Part shown: in pieces, positions 1 to 8,181 of the stretch
Layout: the number at the start of each line of letters is the position of its first letter
Position numbering within the stretch: the first letter of the stretch is position 1
Source of the DNA: Candidatus Enterococcus murrayae
GTDB taxonomy: Bacteria; Bacillota; Bacilli; Lactobacillales; Enterococcaceae
Reading direction: 5' to 3'
Assembly: GCF_017315985.1 (NCBI RefSeq)
Contig: NZ_JAFLVR010000025.1
Location: forward strand, 1-49,031
Length of the DNA stretch: 49,031 nt
Program-made: the position numbers and the translations under genes
Notes under the pieces: generated by a model
What the model saw: only the letters and a program-made list of their open reading frames with translations
Databases searched by the model: none
Told to the model about the DNA's origin: nothing

Positions 1-90
1 CTTGGTATATGACGCTTACTTTATATCTCGGAAAGCAAGGTAGTCTGAAAGTTGATCTGTAGTAATGGCATTTATTATAGAAGAAACTCG

Positions 91-1620
91 TTAGGATTCT
101 TTCATGTCTACTATTTGAGTGATTTTATTATGGATAGTTATTATATCTAAAGCGGTCACTTGGGCATCTATAAGCAAGGTATCAATGGAGTTATCTGTCT
201 CTGATAGATAATTGGTGCTTATGCAGAAGTCTGCGTCTTGATAAGAAAGCTTATTGCTTATTTCTAAGTTGTAAAAATTTTTGAACACATCATTAATTCG
301 GTTAGCTATAAATAATTCTAAAGCTTTAGGAAGGTCTGTTTCGACCTTAATTCTAATCTTGTGCGCAAAATTTGAGGGGGATTCAATGAGCATAACCGCT
401 ATAGTGAATTGAAGGGCTAAGCCTTCCAGTCTATCTGGATCGTTTGTATAAATTTTAGATTGAGTGACCACTTTAATCGCCCGCTCTAGTAGTTTAGGTA
501 CTTTTTTCTTAATGTAGGCTTCTATTTCGTACCCAGTGACTGTAAAGCTAGTATTACCGAACAATTCTACCGACAAATGGCCTGCCAACAAAGTGCTTAA
601 AAGTAGCTGTTTCTTGTCAGCTGGAATAGCCTCCTTATCGTACCGAGAGTCTTTCTCTGCCAGTATTTCGTCAAGATAGTGTAAATACTGTAGTAAGTGA
701 TTGTGATCTCCATTGTGTATGTTTAAATAGTCCACAACTTCATTGTTTAAGAAGTAAAAATTAGCGTTTGAATAGAACCAAAGAAGTAAAAATTTAATTT
801 CTGGTCCCCTTAAATGAGAGTTTAAACGTAGTTCCTCTACTATTGTAGCATTCAATGAGCTCTCCATACCTGAAATAATGGAAAGGAGACCGTGATCGAA
901 AGAGGAGGAATGGTTAATCGCACTAATTTTGCTTGGATCGATCGAACAACCATTTCTCACACGTAAAAGGTTTACTGCGAGAACATAGCTAGTGAGTTTT
1001 AAGCCAATATCATTATAGGCAATCCTGTTTTTAGAAAAAATATTAGCAGCAATCGTTTCACATTGTTCTTGTGAAATAGAGGGGAAGGGCCAATAAGAGC
1101 CATGGTAGGTTTTCCAAAAAAAAGCGACTGAAAAGAAACGAATTTTAGCCTCGTCGCCATATAGTTGAACACTGTCACCCTTCTTTTTTATGGATAAACC
1201 AACATTTTGCAAGAGAAGATTCAGATCATAAAATCTCTTTTGAACAATGGATTCAGAAATAAAATTCTCATACGCAAAGGTAGAAATGGTCACTTTGTTT
1301 GTCCATAACAATGATTCTAAAAATTTGTAAAAGGCGTTCGCTTGAATAATTTGTTGGTACATTATTTTGAAGTCTTTCTTCGTACCTGTAAATTTATACC
1401 CTTGTCCACGACGATAGATCAGTAAGTCGTTTGATGCCTTATTTTCTACAGAAGGATACTTCTGCAACAAATCAAAATATTTATAAATGGAACGCCGATC
1501 CATACCTAAAAGAACAGATAGTTCCTCGACTTTCATAAATTGACGATTCTTATAAAGGAGTTGAAGGAGCTGGATTTCTTTCGCCGCTTCACTGCCCCAA
1601 AACATGTCTAAGTTAATCAT
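91..1620 (-). CDS. Mga-family transcriptional regulator
   Basis: The 509-residue product has the layout of Mga/AtxA-type regulators. An N-terminal helix-turn-helix (about residues 15-75, including EELSVLLGMDRRSIYKYFDL) is followed by a second Mga-type DNA-binding region near 80-170 and a long helical region resembling PRD modules. No PTS phosphorylation site can be assigned with confidence. The ATG start is preceded by GGAGG at suitable spacing. The family acts as DNA-binding activators of surface-protein and sugar genes in streptococci and enterococci. The left neighbour lies outside the window, so a target cannot be named. Family call is firm; function is inferred from the family. Confidence 0.85.
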   Translation of the reverse strand: MINLDMFWGSEAAKEIQLLQLLYKNRQFMKVEELSVLLGMDRRSIYKYFDLLQKYPSVENKASNDLLIYRRGQGYKFTGTKKDFKIMYQQIIQANAFYKFLESLLWTNKVTISTFAYENFISESIVQKRFYDLNLLLQNVGLSIKKKGDSVQLYGDEAKIRFFSVAFFWKTYHGSYWPFPSISQEQCETIAANIFSKNRIAYNDIGLKLTSYVLAVNLLRVRNGCSIDPSKISAINHSSSFDHGLLSIISGMESSLNATIVEELRLNSHLRGPEIKFLLLWFYSNANFYFLNNEVVDYLNIHNGDHNHLLQYLHYLDEILAEKDSRYDKEAIPADKKQLLLSTLLAGHLSVELFGNTSFTVTGYEIEAYIKKKVPKLLERAIKVVTQSKIYTNDPDRLEGLALQFTIAVMLIESPSNFAHKIRIKVETDLPKALELFIANRINDVFKNFYNLEISNKLSYQDADFCISTNYLSETDNSIDTLLIDAQVTALDIITIHNKITQIVDMKES

Positions 1621-1937
1621 GGTACGCCTCCAATAAAAAACAACCCTTATTTAACTTGGACATATAATATCATAAATAATAAAAATTTCACCTTTTAAAG
1701 CTTGTTAGGATTAGAGTATTACTTCTGAATGATTATGGAGAATAAATTCGAAACTGAAATGATGTCAGAATTTGATTTCTAATGGAAGGGAAATAATTAA
1801 TAAAAGTTGTTTTGTGTGTCCAGAAAATGACCCTTTTCTGTACATTTTCTTTTATTGCTATTTATTTACGGTTATCAATTCTTTTTGTGTCCAGTAAGTC
1901 GTTTCAAAATCTATGTTCAAAAAGTAGAGAATTGAGA
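1621..1937. other. Spacer upstream of the Mga-type regulator
   Basis: A+T-rich DNA with no convincing gene. The motif TGTGTCCAG occurs twice (near 1815 and 1888), each after a T-rich run and followed by a similar purine-rich stretch. These could be regulator sites or chance. Nothing else is supportable. Confidence 0.4.
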
Positions 1938-1995
1938 TTTAGCGAATGTAACACAAACTGATTGTGTGACATTCGCTAAAATAGCTCTATCCCTT
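1938..1995. repeat. Dispersed repeat copy A with long hairpin
   Basis: Positions 1938-1980 form an inverted repeat: TTTAGCGAATGT on the left, ACATTCGCTAAA on the right, with ACACAA/TTGTGT pairing inside around loop ACTGA. The segment 1941-1995 aligns without gaps to 36781-36835, with 47 of 55 positions identical by direct count. On the minus strand both copies end an open frame with the residues GIELF. It may be a gene tail with its terminator copied to two places, or a small mobile repeat. Confidence 0.6.
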
Positions 1996-2164
1996 GCGGC
2001 TCTAGGGAAAGCTCGTTTTTCTTCTGGTCGGTTTTTATTTCATGCGTTTTGAACGCAACATAATGATTCTCTGAGAGTGTTTTAGTTACATTTATTATAG
2101 ATAGAAGGAATACGTTATATAAATGCAACCTGATAATTTTGTCTAAGAGTGAAGAATACATTTA

Positions 2165-2173
2165 TGATATACT
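2165..2173 (+). promoter_or_regulatory. Extended -10 promoter for the toxin mRNA
   Basis: TGA followed by TATACT makes an extended -10 element (TGn plus hexamer) about 47 bases before the leader ORF. No good -35 is present, as is usual for extended -10 promoters. Predicted start is near 2180. Confidence 0.5.
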
Positions 2174-2219
2174 TGCAAAGTAGTAAGTTTATGGCGGTGG
2201 CTACTAGGAGGTGGTGCCT

Positions 2220-2252
2220 ATGGGTATCTTCTCACTTCTCAGGAAGGAGTAG
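2220..2252 (+). CDS. Putative 10-codon leader ORF upstream of toxin
   Basis: The frame reads MGIFSLLRKE then TAG. A strong Shine-Dalgarno AGGAGGTGG (2206-2214) sits at ideal spacing. Its last codons, AGG AAG GAG, are themselves the Shine-Dalgarno of the downstream toxin ORF, so translation of the two is probably coupled. Whether the peptide has a function or only opens the toxin start site is unknown. Confidence 0.45.
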   Translation: MGIFSLLRKE

Positions 2253-2257
2253 CATTT

Positions 2258-2359
2258 TTGTCTGTTGCTGAAGCAATGAGTATGATGTTCCAATTCGGGA
2301 CGTTGCTTATTGCATTGGTTGCCTTGATGGTGACACTTAGCAAAAACAACAAAAAATAA
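2258..2359 (+). CDS. Putative holin-like type I toxin
   Basis: A 33-residue peptide starting at TTG (2258), nine bases after AGGAAGGAG. It begins LSVAEAMSMMFQFGTLL, continues as one hydrophobic helix and ends with the polar tail SKNNKK. This is the pattern of the small proteins annotated as putative holin-like toxin (Hol_Tox family) in Firmicutes, related in style to TxpA/BsrG and Fst peptides. Members are single-span membrane peptides that depolarise the producing cell when their antisense RNA is lost. The context supports this: an antisense promoter and terminator lie on the opposite strand at the 3' end. The mRNA leader GGCGGTGGCT (2193-2202) can pair with AGCCACCGTC (2415-2424), a 5'-3' closure seen in other type I toxin mRNAs. 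Confidence 0.7.
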   Translation: MSVAEAMSMMFQFGTLLIALVALMVTLSKNNKK

Positions 2360-2394
2360 ACCCGTCATAATCTTTGGCGAGAGATGACGAGTTT
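2358..2394 (-). terminator. Terminator of the antisense RNA
   Basis: Arms AAACTCGTCAT and ATGACGGGTTT (minus-strand reading) are followed by ATTTTTTG. The one imperfect pair is G-U in the minus-strand RNA but C-A in the plus-strand RNA, so the hairpin works better for the antisense transcript. Confidence 0.6.
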
Positions 2395-2445
2395 ATAAAA
2401 CTTATATAAATCGAAGCCACCGTCTTAAACGGGCTACTTTTTTAG

Positions 2446-2475
2446 GGAGTTACGTGTCGAGCGTAGCTCCTTTTT
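2446..2475 (+). terminator. Terminator of the toxin mRNA
   Basis: GGAGTTACG and CGTAGCTCC form a nine-pair stem with one wobble pair, loop TGTCGAG, then TTTTT. Confidence 0.65.
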
Positions 2476-2483
2476 ACGTATTC

Positions 2484-2512
2484 AGTATATCACGGACAAG
2501 AGCCATTTTCTA
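2484..2512 (-). promoter_or_regulatory. Promoter of the antisense RNA
   Basis: On the minus strand TAGAAA (-35, four of six consensus bases) and TATACT (-10) are separated by exactly 17 bases, pointing back at the toxin gene. Confidence 0.5.
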
Positions 2513-2689
2513 GCCTGACATTTTGTATCGATTATATTTTGGTAGAAAATAAATTTATCACTCTCCCCTGCCCCTGTTGTACAGTTCTTGTCTGTTTATG
2601 GTATACCTTATTTAGTCGATTTCGAAACGGCTGCGGTTGTTATTTTTGGGTACACGTTTAGGATGCAGTATCAATAGTATTTGTAACAA

Positions 2690-3030
2690 TATATATAGGT
2701 GTTACCTTTGGCTTGGGTCTTTTTAGATGTATTGACTTTGGAGATTCCCATCACTGCTGAACTAAAAAAAGCAAAGCAGAAATTGTTTAAAATAATGCTT
2801 GTGAATATCAGTGTTTGATCGAAGAAGGGCTGGATGGGAGAGAATGCACGTCGTGATCATTATGGTTCTGGGGCAAAATTTTCAATAAACTTGAATTTGA
2901 TCTATTTCCCGGTAGTTCTCCTTAACTGCTTTTTTTTACTCACGAATGGATAAATAGTTTCTTATTTTTTACTGGTGCATTCGCATTGTATTTCTTGTTT
3001 GAAAAAATAATTGGTAAAAGAGACAAATAA
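2690..3030 (+). pseudogene. Decayed membrane-protein gene, family unknown
   Basis: Several frame-broken pieces read like coding sequence. One piece ends LFKIMLVNISV then stop at about 2818. A second (about 2820-2952) reads GWMGENARRDHYGSGAKF and continues into a hydrophobic segment LIYFPVVLLNCFFLLTNG before a stop. A third frame gives SFLFFTGAFALYFLFEKIIG and ends KRD K at TAA 3028-3030. Two hydrophobic segments and a basic tail suggest a small membrane protein with at least two frameshifts. I do not recognise the family. Confidence 0.4.
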
Positions 3031-3648
3031 AGATTAAATATATGGAATAGTAAAAAGAGGTCAGAAACTTAAAAATTACTGATCCTCTTACCATTTCGTG
3101 ACACATTTGACTTATAACAGTGTCAAAAACTTATGTTCAGAGAAGGTGAAACGACTTCAAAAATTTGTAGTTATTCATAAGTTGAACTTATTGGATTAGA
3201 AACTAATTTATACTAATATTTCATATTCAATAATTCTTTATAAATACGAAAATTGCCGAAGTCTTTCGTGTTGCTTCAGTAAGGCGTATTCTTCATGTTT
3301 TTTCATACTATCGAATTAGAAAGATAAGAAACTTGGATGAATTTCCAATTTTATGAAACAGTTTGGACAAGAATTTCTTCTGGTTAAGTATATGGAGTGA
3401 ACTTCTATTTATTCTACAGTTAATTTATTTTCCTATGTGCCCCATTTTTTGTTACAGACAAAAGCTACGTACTTTTTGAAATTGTTACAGAGAATGTAGC
3501 AGAGTTAATTGATTCTGATTGAGTGATAGATATATCAGCCCCCATTAACATACTGATAGATTAGTCTTTTTGAGATATATTCACTTTTAATTAAGCCGAA
3601 AATCCATCTGACCAAGCGAAAGATTCATTAAGCAAATAATGACTGATC
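3031..3648. other. Gene-poor, probably decayed spacer
   Basis: No intact gene is visible. A weak hairpin (AAGAGGTCAG/CTGATCCTCTT, about 3055-3093) follows the relic. A short open stretch at about 3460-3522 reads KSYVLFEIVTENVAELIDSD before a stop and may be another gene relic. The rest shows no feature I can support. Confidence 0.35.
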
Positions 3649-3679
3649 AACCCCGCTCGTTTGAGTGGGGTTTTTGTTT
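3649..3679 (+). terminator. Intrinsic terminator
   Basis: AACCCCGCTC and GAGTGGGGTT pair with one wobble around loop GTTT, followed by a T-rich tail. It is the orphan end of the decayed region. Confidence 0.75.
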
Positions 3680-3821
3680 ACTAAAAGGTGAAAATGCCAG
3701 TGTAAGCATATTAGGAGATACATTCAATCACTTGTGCTATGGTTAATCTATAGAAATAAGTGAAGTGGATGATCTAGCTGCTGCTTTTCTTATTCATCCA
3801 AAATCGTAGGAGGAGAATCGC

Positions 3822-3950
3822 ATGAAATCACTATTTAAGTTTATGGTTGCCAGTACCCTTATTGTAGGCGGAGTTTTAGTAGCGGGAACAATTTTGACAA
3901 CGAAGAAGATCGACGAATATGGCGATGATCTGCAAAACTTTTTACACTAA
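3822..3950 (+). CDS. Small single-span membrane protein, 42 residues
   Basis: The ORF starts at ATG 3822 after TAGGAGGAG and ends at TAA 3950; a terminator follows directly, so it forms a complete monocistronic unit. The product is MKSLFKFMVASTLIVGGVLV and onward: a short basic N-terminus, one hydrophobic span (about residues 8-25), then a charged outer tail KKIDEYGDDLQNF. This resembles the small membrane proteins with a YtxH-like anchor found in lactobacilli and enterococci, but no family is assigned. It could be a small regulatory or envelope peptide. The coding call is well supported by the start signals; the role is unknown. Confidence 0.65.
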   Translation: MKSLFKFMVASTLIVGGVLVAGTILTTKKIDEYGDDLQNFLH

Positions 3951-3965
3951 TTTAATTATTAAGCA

Positions 3966-3998
3966 GCCTTACTTCAGATTTTGGAGTGAGGCTTTTTT
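3966..3998 (+). terminator. Terminator after the small membrane protein
   Basis: GCCTTACTTC pairs with GGAGTGAGGC through two wobbles, then TTTTTT. Confidence 0.75.
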
Positions 3999-4105
3999 AA
4001 TGCGCTAAGCACAATTATTTCAGTCCTCTATGAAATTATCGACCTTAGGAATGGTTAGATATCCGTATACTTAAGGTATCAAATGAATGAAATGGAGGAA
4101 CGGAT

Positions 4106-6658
4106 ATGAAGTGGTATCAATTATCAAATGAAGATGTTTTACATAAAGTCGAATCACAAATAGCTGGATTAACGAAACAAGAACGGGAAGCTCGTTTGAA
4201 AAATAATGGACCGAACAAAATGGAGGAGAAGGAGCAGGTCAAGCTATGGCGGAAAATTGCGAAGCATTTTACCGATTTATTGATGATTGTTTTGATCGTT
4301 GCTGCTCTCTTGAAATTTGGGACAGGAGAAATCGCTGAGGGTGGAATTATTTTCTTAGTGGTGATCATCAATGGGTTTGTTGGGTACTGGCAAGAACGCA
4401 AGGCGGAAGAATCATTAGATGGCTTAAAGCAAATGATGGGACAAGAGGCAACGGTCCTAAATGAAGGTCAGCCGCTCAAGCTGGCTTCAGAGGAACTGGT
4501 CCGGGGAGATGTCGTGCTCCTCAAAGCAGGCGATGTCATTCCGGCAGATTTACGTCTGATCGAAGTCCATGATTTAACAGTGGAGGAATCGATTTTGACA
4601 GGTGAATCAGAAGCTGTTGAAAAGCAGGTTGAGCGGATCTCACAAGAGGCGTTGGCCGGTGATCAGTTAAACATGGCGTTTTCCGGCACACTCGTACAAA
4701 CAGGATCAGCCAGAGGAATAGTGGTTGAAACGGGTGATGCAACAGAGATCGGTAAAATCAATCATGCCCTGCAATCAATCCAAGGACAAACGACGCCGTT
4801 AGTCAAAAAAATGCATCAGCTGAACAAACAGATTTTTAGAGGTATTTTGGCTCTGATCGTATTTTTACTCTTCTTTACAAGCTTCAGATATGGGATGGAT
4901 TGGAGTCTGATGTTTTCTGCGAGTATCGCATTGATCGTCGCAATGATTCCGGAGGGACTGCCAGCCGTCTTAACGATGATCCTTTCAATGGGTGTCAAAG
5001 AAATGGCGGATGAGAATGCCATCATCAAAGGGATGCCGGCTGTAGAAACGCTGGGCTCAATGACGGTAATCTGTTCTGACAAAACAGGAACGCTTACGAA
5101 AAATGAGATGACAGTACAGGAAGTCATGACGGAAGAATTGTCGGTAGTCAAAGAGATCATGAATAACTGTCAGGAGTTAAAGACAAAAGATGATCAGAAA
5201 ATCGAAGAGATTCACGGCAATCCGACTGAGCTTGCGCTATTGAAGTACATAGCGGAAGAAAAGCAGCAATTAAAACCAGTACTGGCGAAAATCCCCTTCA
5301 GCTCGAGCTATAAATACATGGCGACAATGCATGATGAGGGTGAGGGACGAGTGATTTTTGTTAAAGGGGCTCCGGAGGTATTATTGGAAAAAGCAGATTT
5401 AACGAATGAAGCAAAGACCCACTGGGAGAAGCGCGGCTTAGAATTAGCCAGCAAGGGGCAGCGTGTACTCGGCTTCGGTTATAAAAAGGTCTCTTCAACC
5501 GAATTAACCCATGAGTCGTTATCAGGACTAACATTTGCTGGTTTAGCTGGGATCATTGATCCGCCCAAAGAGAGTGCCATTCGAGCGGTTGAACAGGCGC
5601 AACAGGCTGGGATATCAGTTAAGATGATCACTGGTGATCATAAAGCAACCGCACAGGCGATCAGTGAGCAAATCGGTTTGAAGCATACAGCTAAACTATT
5701 AGAGGGTGCTGATATTGATGGAATGTCTGATGACGCATTGGCCGAAGCAGTTCGCAAAGTGGACGTCTTTGCTCGGACAACTCCGGATCATAAGCTTAGG
5801 ATTGTGACTGCGTTGCAGAAGAAAGAAGAAGTTGTAGGGATGACCGGTGACGGGGTGAACGATGCGCCTGCTTTAAAACAGGCCGATATTGGTATCGCGA
5901 TGGGGATAAAAGGCAGCGAGGTAAGCAAACAAGCAGCGGATATGGTGTTAGCTGACGATAATTTTTACACGATCGTGAAAGCTGTTAAGGAAGGTCGGAG
6001 AATTTTTGATAATCTGCAAAAGACGATTAATTTCTTTTTACCAACGGCATTAGCACAGGGACTGATCGTCATACTTGCTTTGCTGATGAATCGACCACTG
6101 CCTTTAACGCCGATTCAAATTTTATGGGTTAACATGGTAACGACAATCACATTATCCTATGCGCTAGGGTTTGAAAAGGCGAGTGGTGACACGATGACTC
6201 GTCCGCCGAGAGATACGAAGATGGGGATTCTGTCAGGCTACAGCTTCTTTAGAATTCTATATGTTTCCTTGCTGATTATGATTCCGGCGTACTTCTTGTC
6301 CATGCAATTTGAAGGAGCAGCCCTGCAGCAAACGATTCTGTTACAGAGCATCGTTTTAGGACAGGCTGTATACATGATCAATTGTCGCGAGATGCTCGAT
6401 CCAGCGATCAATCGTCGCTTCTTCGAAAATAAATTTCTATTCATTTCACTAGCAATCCTCTTCCTGCTTCAACTTGCAGTTGTTTTTCTACCGTTAGGCC
6501 AGCAGCTGATCGGAACGACAGCGCTTAGCTTAACGCAACAAATAGTAATCATTGGCAATGCACTCTTGCTGTTCTTAGTGGTTGAAATCGAGAAGTGGGT
6601 TAGCAAAGGAGTCGTTCAGAGAAAAGAAAAAGCAGCTAGTCATTACCAAAAGGACTAG
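4106..6658 (+). CDS. P2-type cation-transporting ATPase
   Basis: The 850-residue protein is a complete P-type ATPase: actuator TGES at 165-168, PEGLPA in membrane span 4 at 282-287, phosphorylation motif DKTGTLT at 325-331 (Asp325), and hinge motif TGDGVNDAP near 580. The length and the N-terminal cation-ATPase domain place it in the P2 group with SERCA-like, LMCA1-like and CtpF/PMA1-like pumps. Span 6 reads ILWVNMVTTITLSYALGFE, so the acidic residue that SERCA uses for calcium here is Thr, and no span 5 glutamate is obvious. The ion is therefore undecided (calcium, sodium or another). ATG follows GGAGGAA. A TATACT (4066-4071) lies upstream inside a small palindrome. It is monocistronic, with its terminator in the 3' end of the convergent regulator. 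Confidence 0.9.
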   Translation: MKWYQLSNEDVLHKVESQIAGLTKQEREARLKNNGPNKMEEKEQVKLWRKIAKHFTDLLMIVLIVAALLKFGTGEIAEGGIIFLVVIINGFVGYWQERKAEESLDGLKQMMGQEATVLNEGQPLKLASEELVRGDVVLLKAGDVIPADLRLIEVHDLTVEESILTGESEAVEKQVERISQEALAGDQLNMAFSGTLVQTGSARGIVVETGDATEIGKINHALQSIQGQTTPLVKKMHQLNKQIFRGILALIVFLLFFTSFRYGMDWSLMFSASIALIVAMIPEGLPAVLTMILSMGVKEMADENAIIKGMPAVETLGSMTVICSDKTGTLTKNEMTVQEVMTEELSVVKEIMNNCQELKTKDDQKIEEIHGNPTELALLKYIAEEKQQLKPVLAKIPFSSSYKYMATMHDEGEGRVIFVKGAPEVLLEKADLTNEAKTHWEKRGLELASKGQRVLGFGYKKVSSTELTHESLSGLTFAGLAGIIDPPKESAIRAVEQAQQAGISVKMITGDHKATAQAISEQIGLKHTAKLLEGADIDGMSDDALAEAVRKVDVFARTTPDHKLRIVTALQKKEEVVGMTGDGVNDAPALKQADIGIAMGIKGSEVSKQAADMVLADDNFYTIVKAVKEGRRIFDNLQKTINFFLPTALAQGLIVILALLMNRPLPLTPIQILWVNMVTTITLSYALGFEKASGDTMTRPPRDTKMGILSGYSFFRILYVSLLIMIPAYFLSMQFEGAALQQTILLQSIVLGQAVYMINCREMLDPAINRRFFENKFLFISLAILFLLQLAVVFLPLGQQLIGTTALSLTQQIVIIGNALLLFLVVEIEKWVSKGVVQRKEKAASHYQKD

Positions 6659-6667
6659 CCGCTTCGA

Positions 6668-8116
6668 CTAAAGGTACGAATGAGAAGTGAGTTCGGTCAA
6701 TTGACTGAGCTCATTTTTTGTTGGAATAGTTGATAAGTAAACGACTGGAAGAGACACCGAATCTAACGGAATATTGGAAAGGATCAAATCCCCTGTTTGA
6801 AGAATCTCTTCCTGCAGTTGAGAAACCTCGAGGGAGACCAAGTTGACGCGTTTGCCTAAAAGGTCAGCCAGCTCTTGTTGAAGGAAGGCTTTCCAGGCCG
6901 GTTCGCTCTGAAAAATAAAGAAGATCGTTTTTCGATGCGGCCGGATCGAAAAAATCGCCTGTTGGCTTAAAAGGGAAAAGAGATTAACGAAATAGGTAGT
7001 ATCACCGATGGCAGAAAACTGCGGCAGACTATTAAAAAGCGCTATACTTTTTTCAGTCAAAATAGCGTATGATTCATTTCTTTGAACTAGCAGCTCTTGA
7101 TATTCTAGCTGAAATTGCTTTGATAGTGCAGGCGACTCGGCATATTTTAATAGCAGCAGCAATAAATTTGTTGGTAAATTTGACTGAAGCAATGCCTGTA
7201 GGTGGAGCTCATCAGCGATTGCTTGAACGGTTTGCTGTGCTTTTTCCCGCAGCAGCGGATAACCCTCAGCCAGTACGTCTGAAACCTGCTTCCCTAAAGG
7301 ATTATTATAATTCCAGCTTTCCAAAAAGCAGAAAAAGGCAAAGAAGATTTCCTCGTCTTGCAGATACACCCCTTCTTTTTCGTATAGGGATTTCAAAAGC
7401 GGCGCGTAAAGAGTAAACAAAGGATCTGCTGCATCAAAATGGAAATCATCGATCGGACAGCCCGCTTTGATTCGGATACTGTTGATAAAAAACCAGCAAA
7501 TGCCAAAAATCTGTTCAGTATCCACAGATAAGACCTCTGTCAGCTCTTTCGTCAAGAAACGAAGATAATGCTCTTCGTGGATCGAGTAATCTTCAAAGAA
7601 GTAATTATTATGGGTGAAGGGCAGCAGCAGCCGATGATAAAAAATTCGGATGGCACTTTCTTCGCCACTTAAATAGGCGCGTGATGAAGTTAAATGAATT
7701 TTGATATTAAAAGGCTGCAGCTGACGATTGATTTTTGTACGTTGTCGTTTGAGTGTTTCATAAGAGACACCCGTCTCATCAAGAAAACGCTGAACAGCTA
7801 AATCCTTTGTAAAAAACAATTGCTTGATCAGCTGCAGACTGACAGATTGCGGCAGAAACGTTTCCCAAATATCGTTGGTCAGCGAATTTTCGATCGAAAT
7901 CAAGCGAATGCCGCTTTTATCAGAGTCCAATTCCCAATGTTCCGGCAGGTAACCGCGAATCAGCTGCAAATCAGAAAAAATGGTTCGTTCTGTCGTGCCG
8001 ATTTTTTCTGCTAGCTCCTTGGCTGTTAGCTGTGAATGATTAAGAAGCTGTTCCAAAAGTAAAATCTGACGATATATATCTTTTTCAGTAATGATTTTTT
8101 TCAGCATCGAGTACAT
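6668..8116 (-). CDS. Mga-family transcriptional regulator
   Basis: A 482-residue regulator of the same family as the gene at 91-1620. It has an N-terminal helix-turn-helix (AKELAEKIGTTERTIFSDLQ), a second Mga-type DNA-binding module and a PRD-like helical body. The start is placed at ATG 8116 (MYSMLKK) because AAAGGAGGG lies just before it; a longer frame from an upstream TTG would place this site inside the coding region. It converges on the ATPase with only nine bases between stop codons and diverges from the aldo/keto reductase. Divergent layout makes the reductase a candidate target, but this is inference. Confidence 0.85.
   Translation of the reverse strand: MYSMLKKIITEKDIYRQILLLEQLLNHSQLTAKELAEKIGTTERTIFSDLQLIRGYLPEHWELDSDKSGIRLISIENSLTNDIWETFLPQSVSLQLIKQLFFTKDLAVQRFLDETGVSYETLKRQRTKINRQLQPFNIKIHLTSSRAYLSGEESAIRIFYHRLLLPFTHNNYFFEDYSIHEEHYLRFLTKELTEVLSVDTEQIFGICWFFINSIRIKAGCPIDDFHFDAADPLFTLYAPLLKSLYEKEGVYLQDEEIFFAFFCFLESWNYNNPLGKQVSDVLAEGYPLLREKAQQTVQAIADELHLQALLQSNLPTNLLLLLLKYAESPALSKQFQLEYQELLVQRNESYAILTEKSIALFNSLPQFSAIGDTTYFVNLFSLLSQQAIFSIRPHRKTIFFIFQSEPAWKAFLQQELADLLGKRVNLVSLEVSQLQEEILQTGDLILSNIPLDSVSLPVVYLSTIPTKNELSQLTELTSHSYL
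6689..6719 (+). terminator. Terminator of the ATPase gene inside the convergent gene
   Basis: GAGTTCGGTC pairs with GACTGAGCTC (two wobbles) around AATT, then ATTTTTTG. It lies within the last codons of the minus-strand regulator. Confidence 0.65.
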
Positions 8117-8157
8117 ATAGGAACCCTCCTTTAATGACAAGCATACGAAGAAAGAGC

Positions 8158-8181
8158 AGCTGGGTCAAGCGACAACCAGCT
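8158..8181. promoter_or_regulatory. Inverted repeat between regulator and reductase
   Basis: AGCTGG and CCAGCT are separated by 12 bases in the divergent spacer. It could be an operator for the Mga-type regulator. A TATACT at 8237-8242 is a possible -10 for the reductase, but no good -35 is seen. Confidence 0.3.

Larger units (their letters stand above)
2354..2477 (-). ncRNA. Putative antisense RNA antitoxin
   Basis: About 120 nucleotides are predicted on the minus strand between the promoter at 2484-2512 and a terminator over the toxin stop codon. The RNA would be fully complementary to the 3' end of the toxin mRNA. Boundaries come from promoter and hairpin positions only. Confidence 0.5.

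Noticed and set aside
1976-2161. 61-codon minus-strand frame
   Set aside because: No ribosome binding site before its ATG, and its end overlaps the hairpin repeat. It is at best the relic tail of a gene, so it is described only through the repeat.
7069-7416. 115-codon frame opposite the second Mga-type gene
   Set aside because: It lies wholly within the coding region on the other strand, has no ribosome site and no domain; it is a shadow frame.
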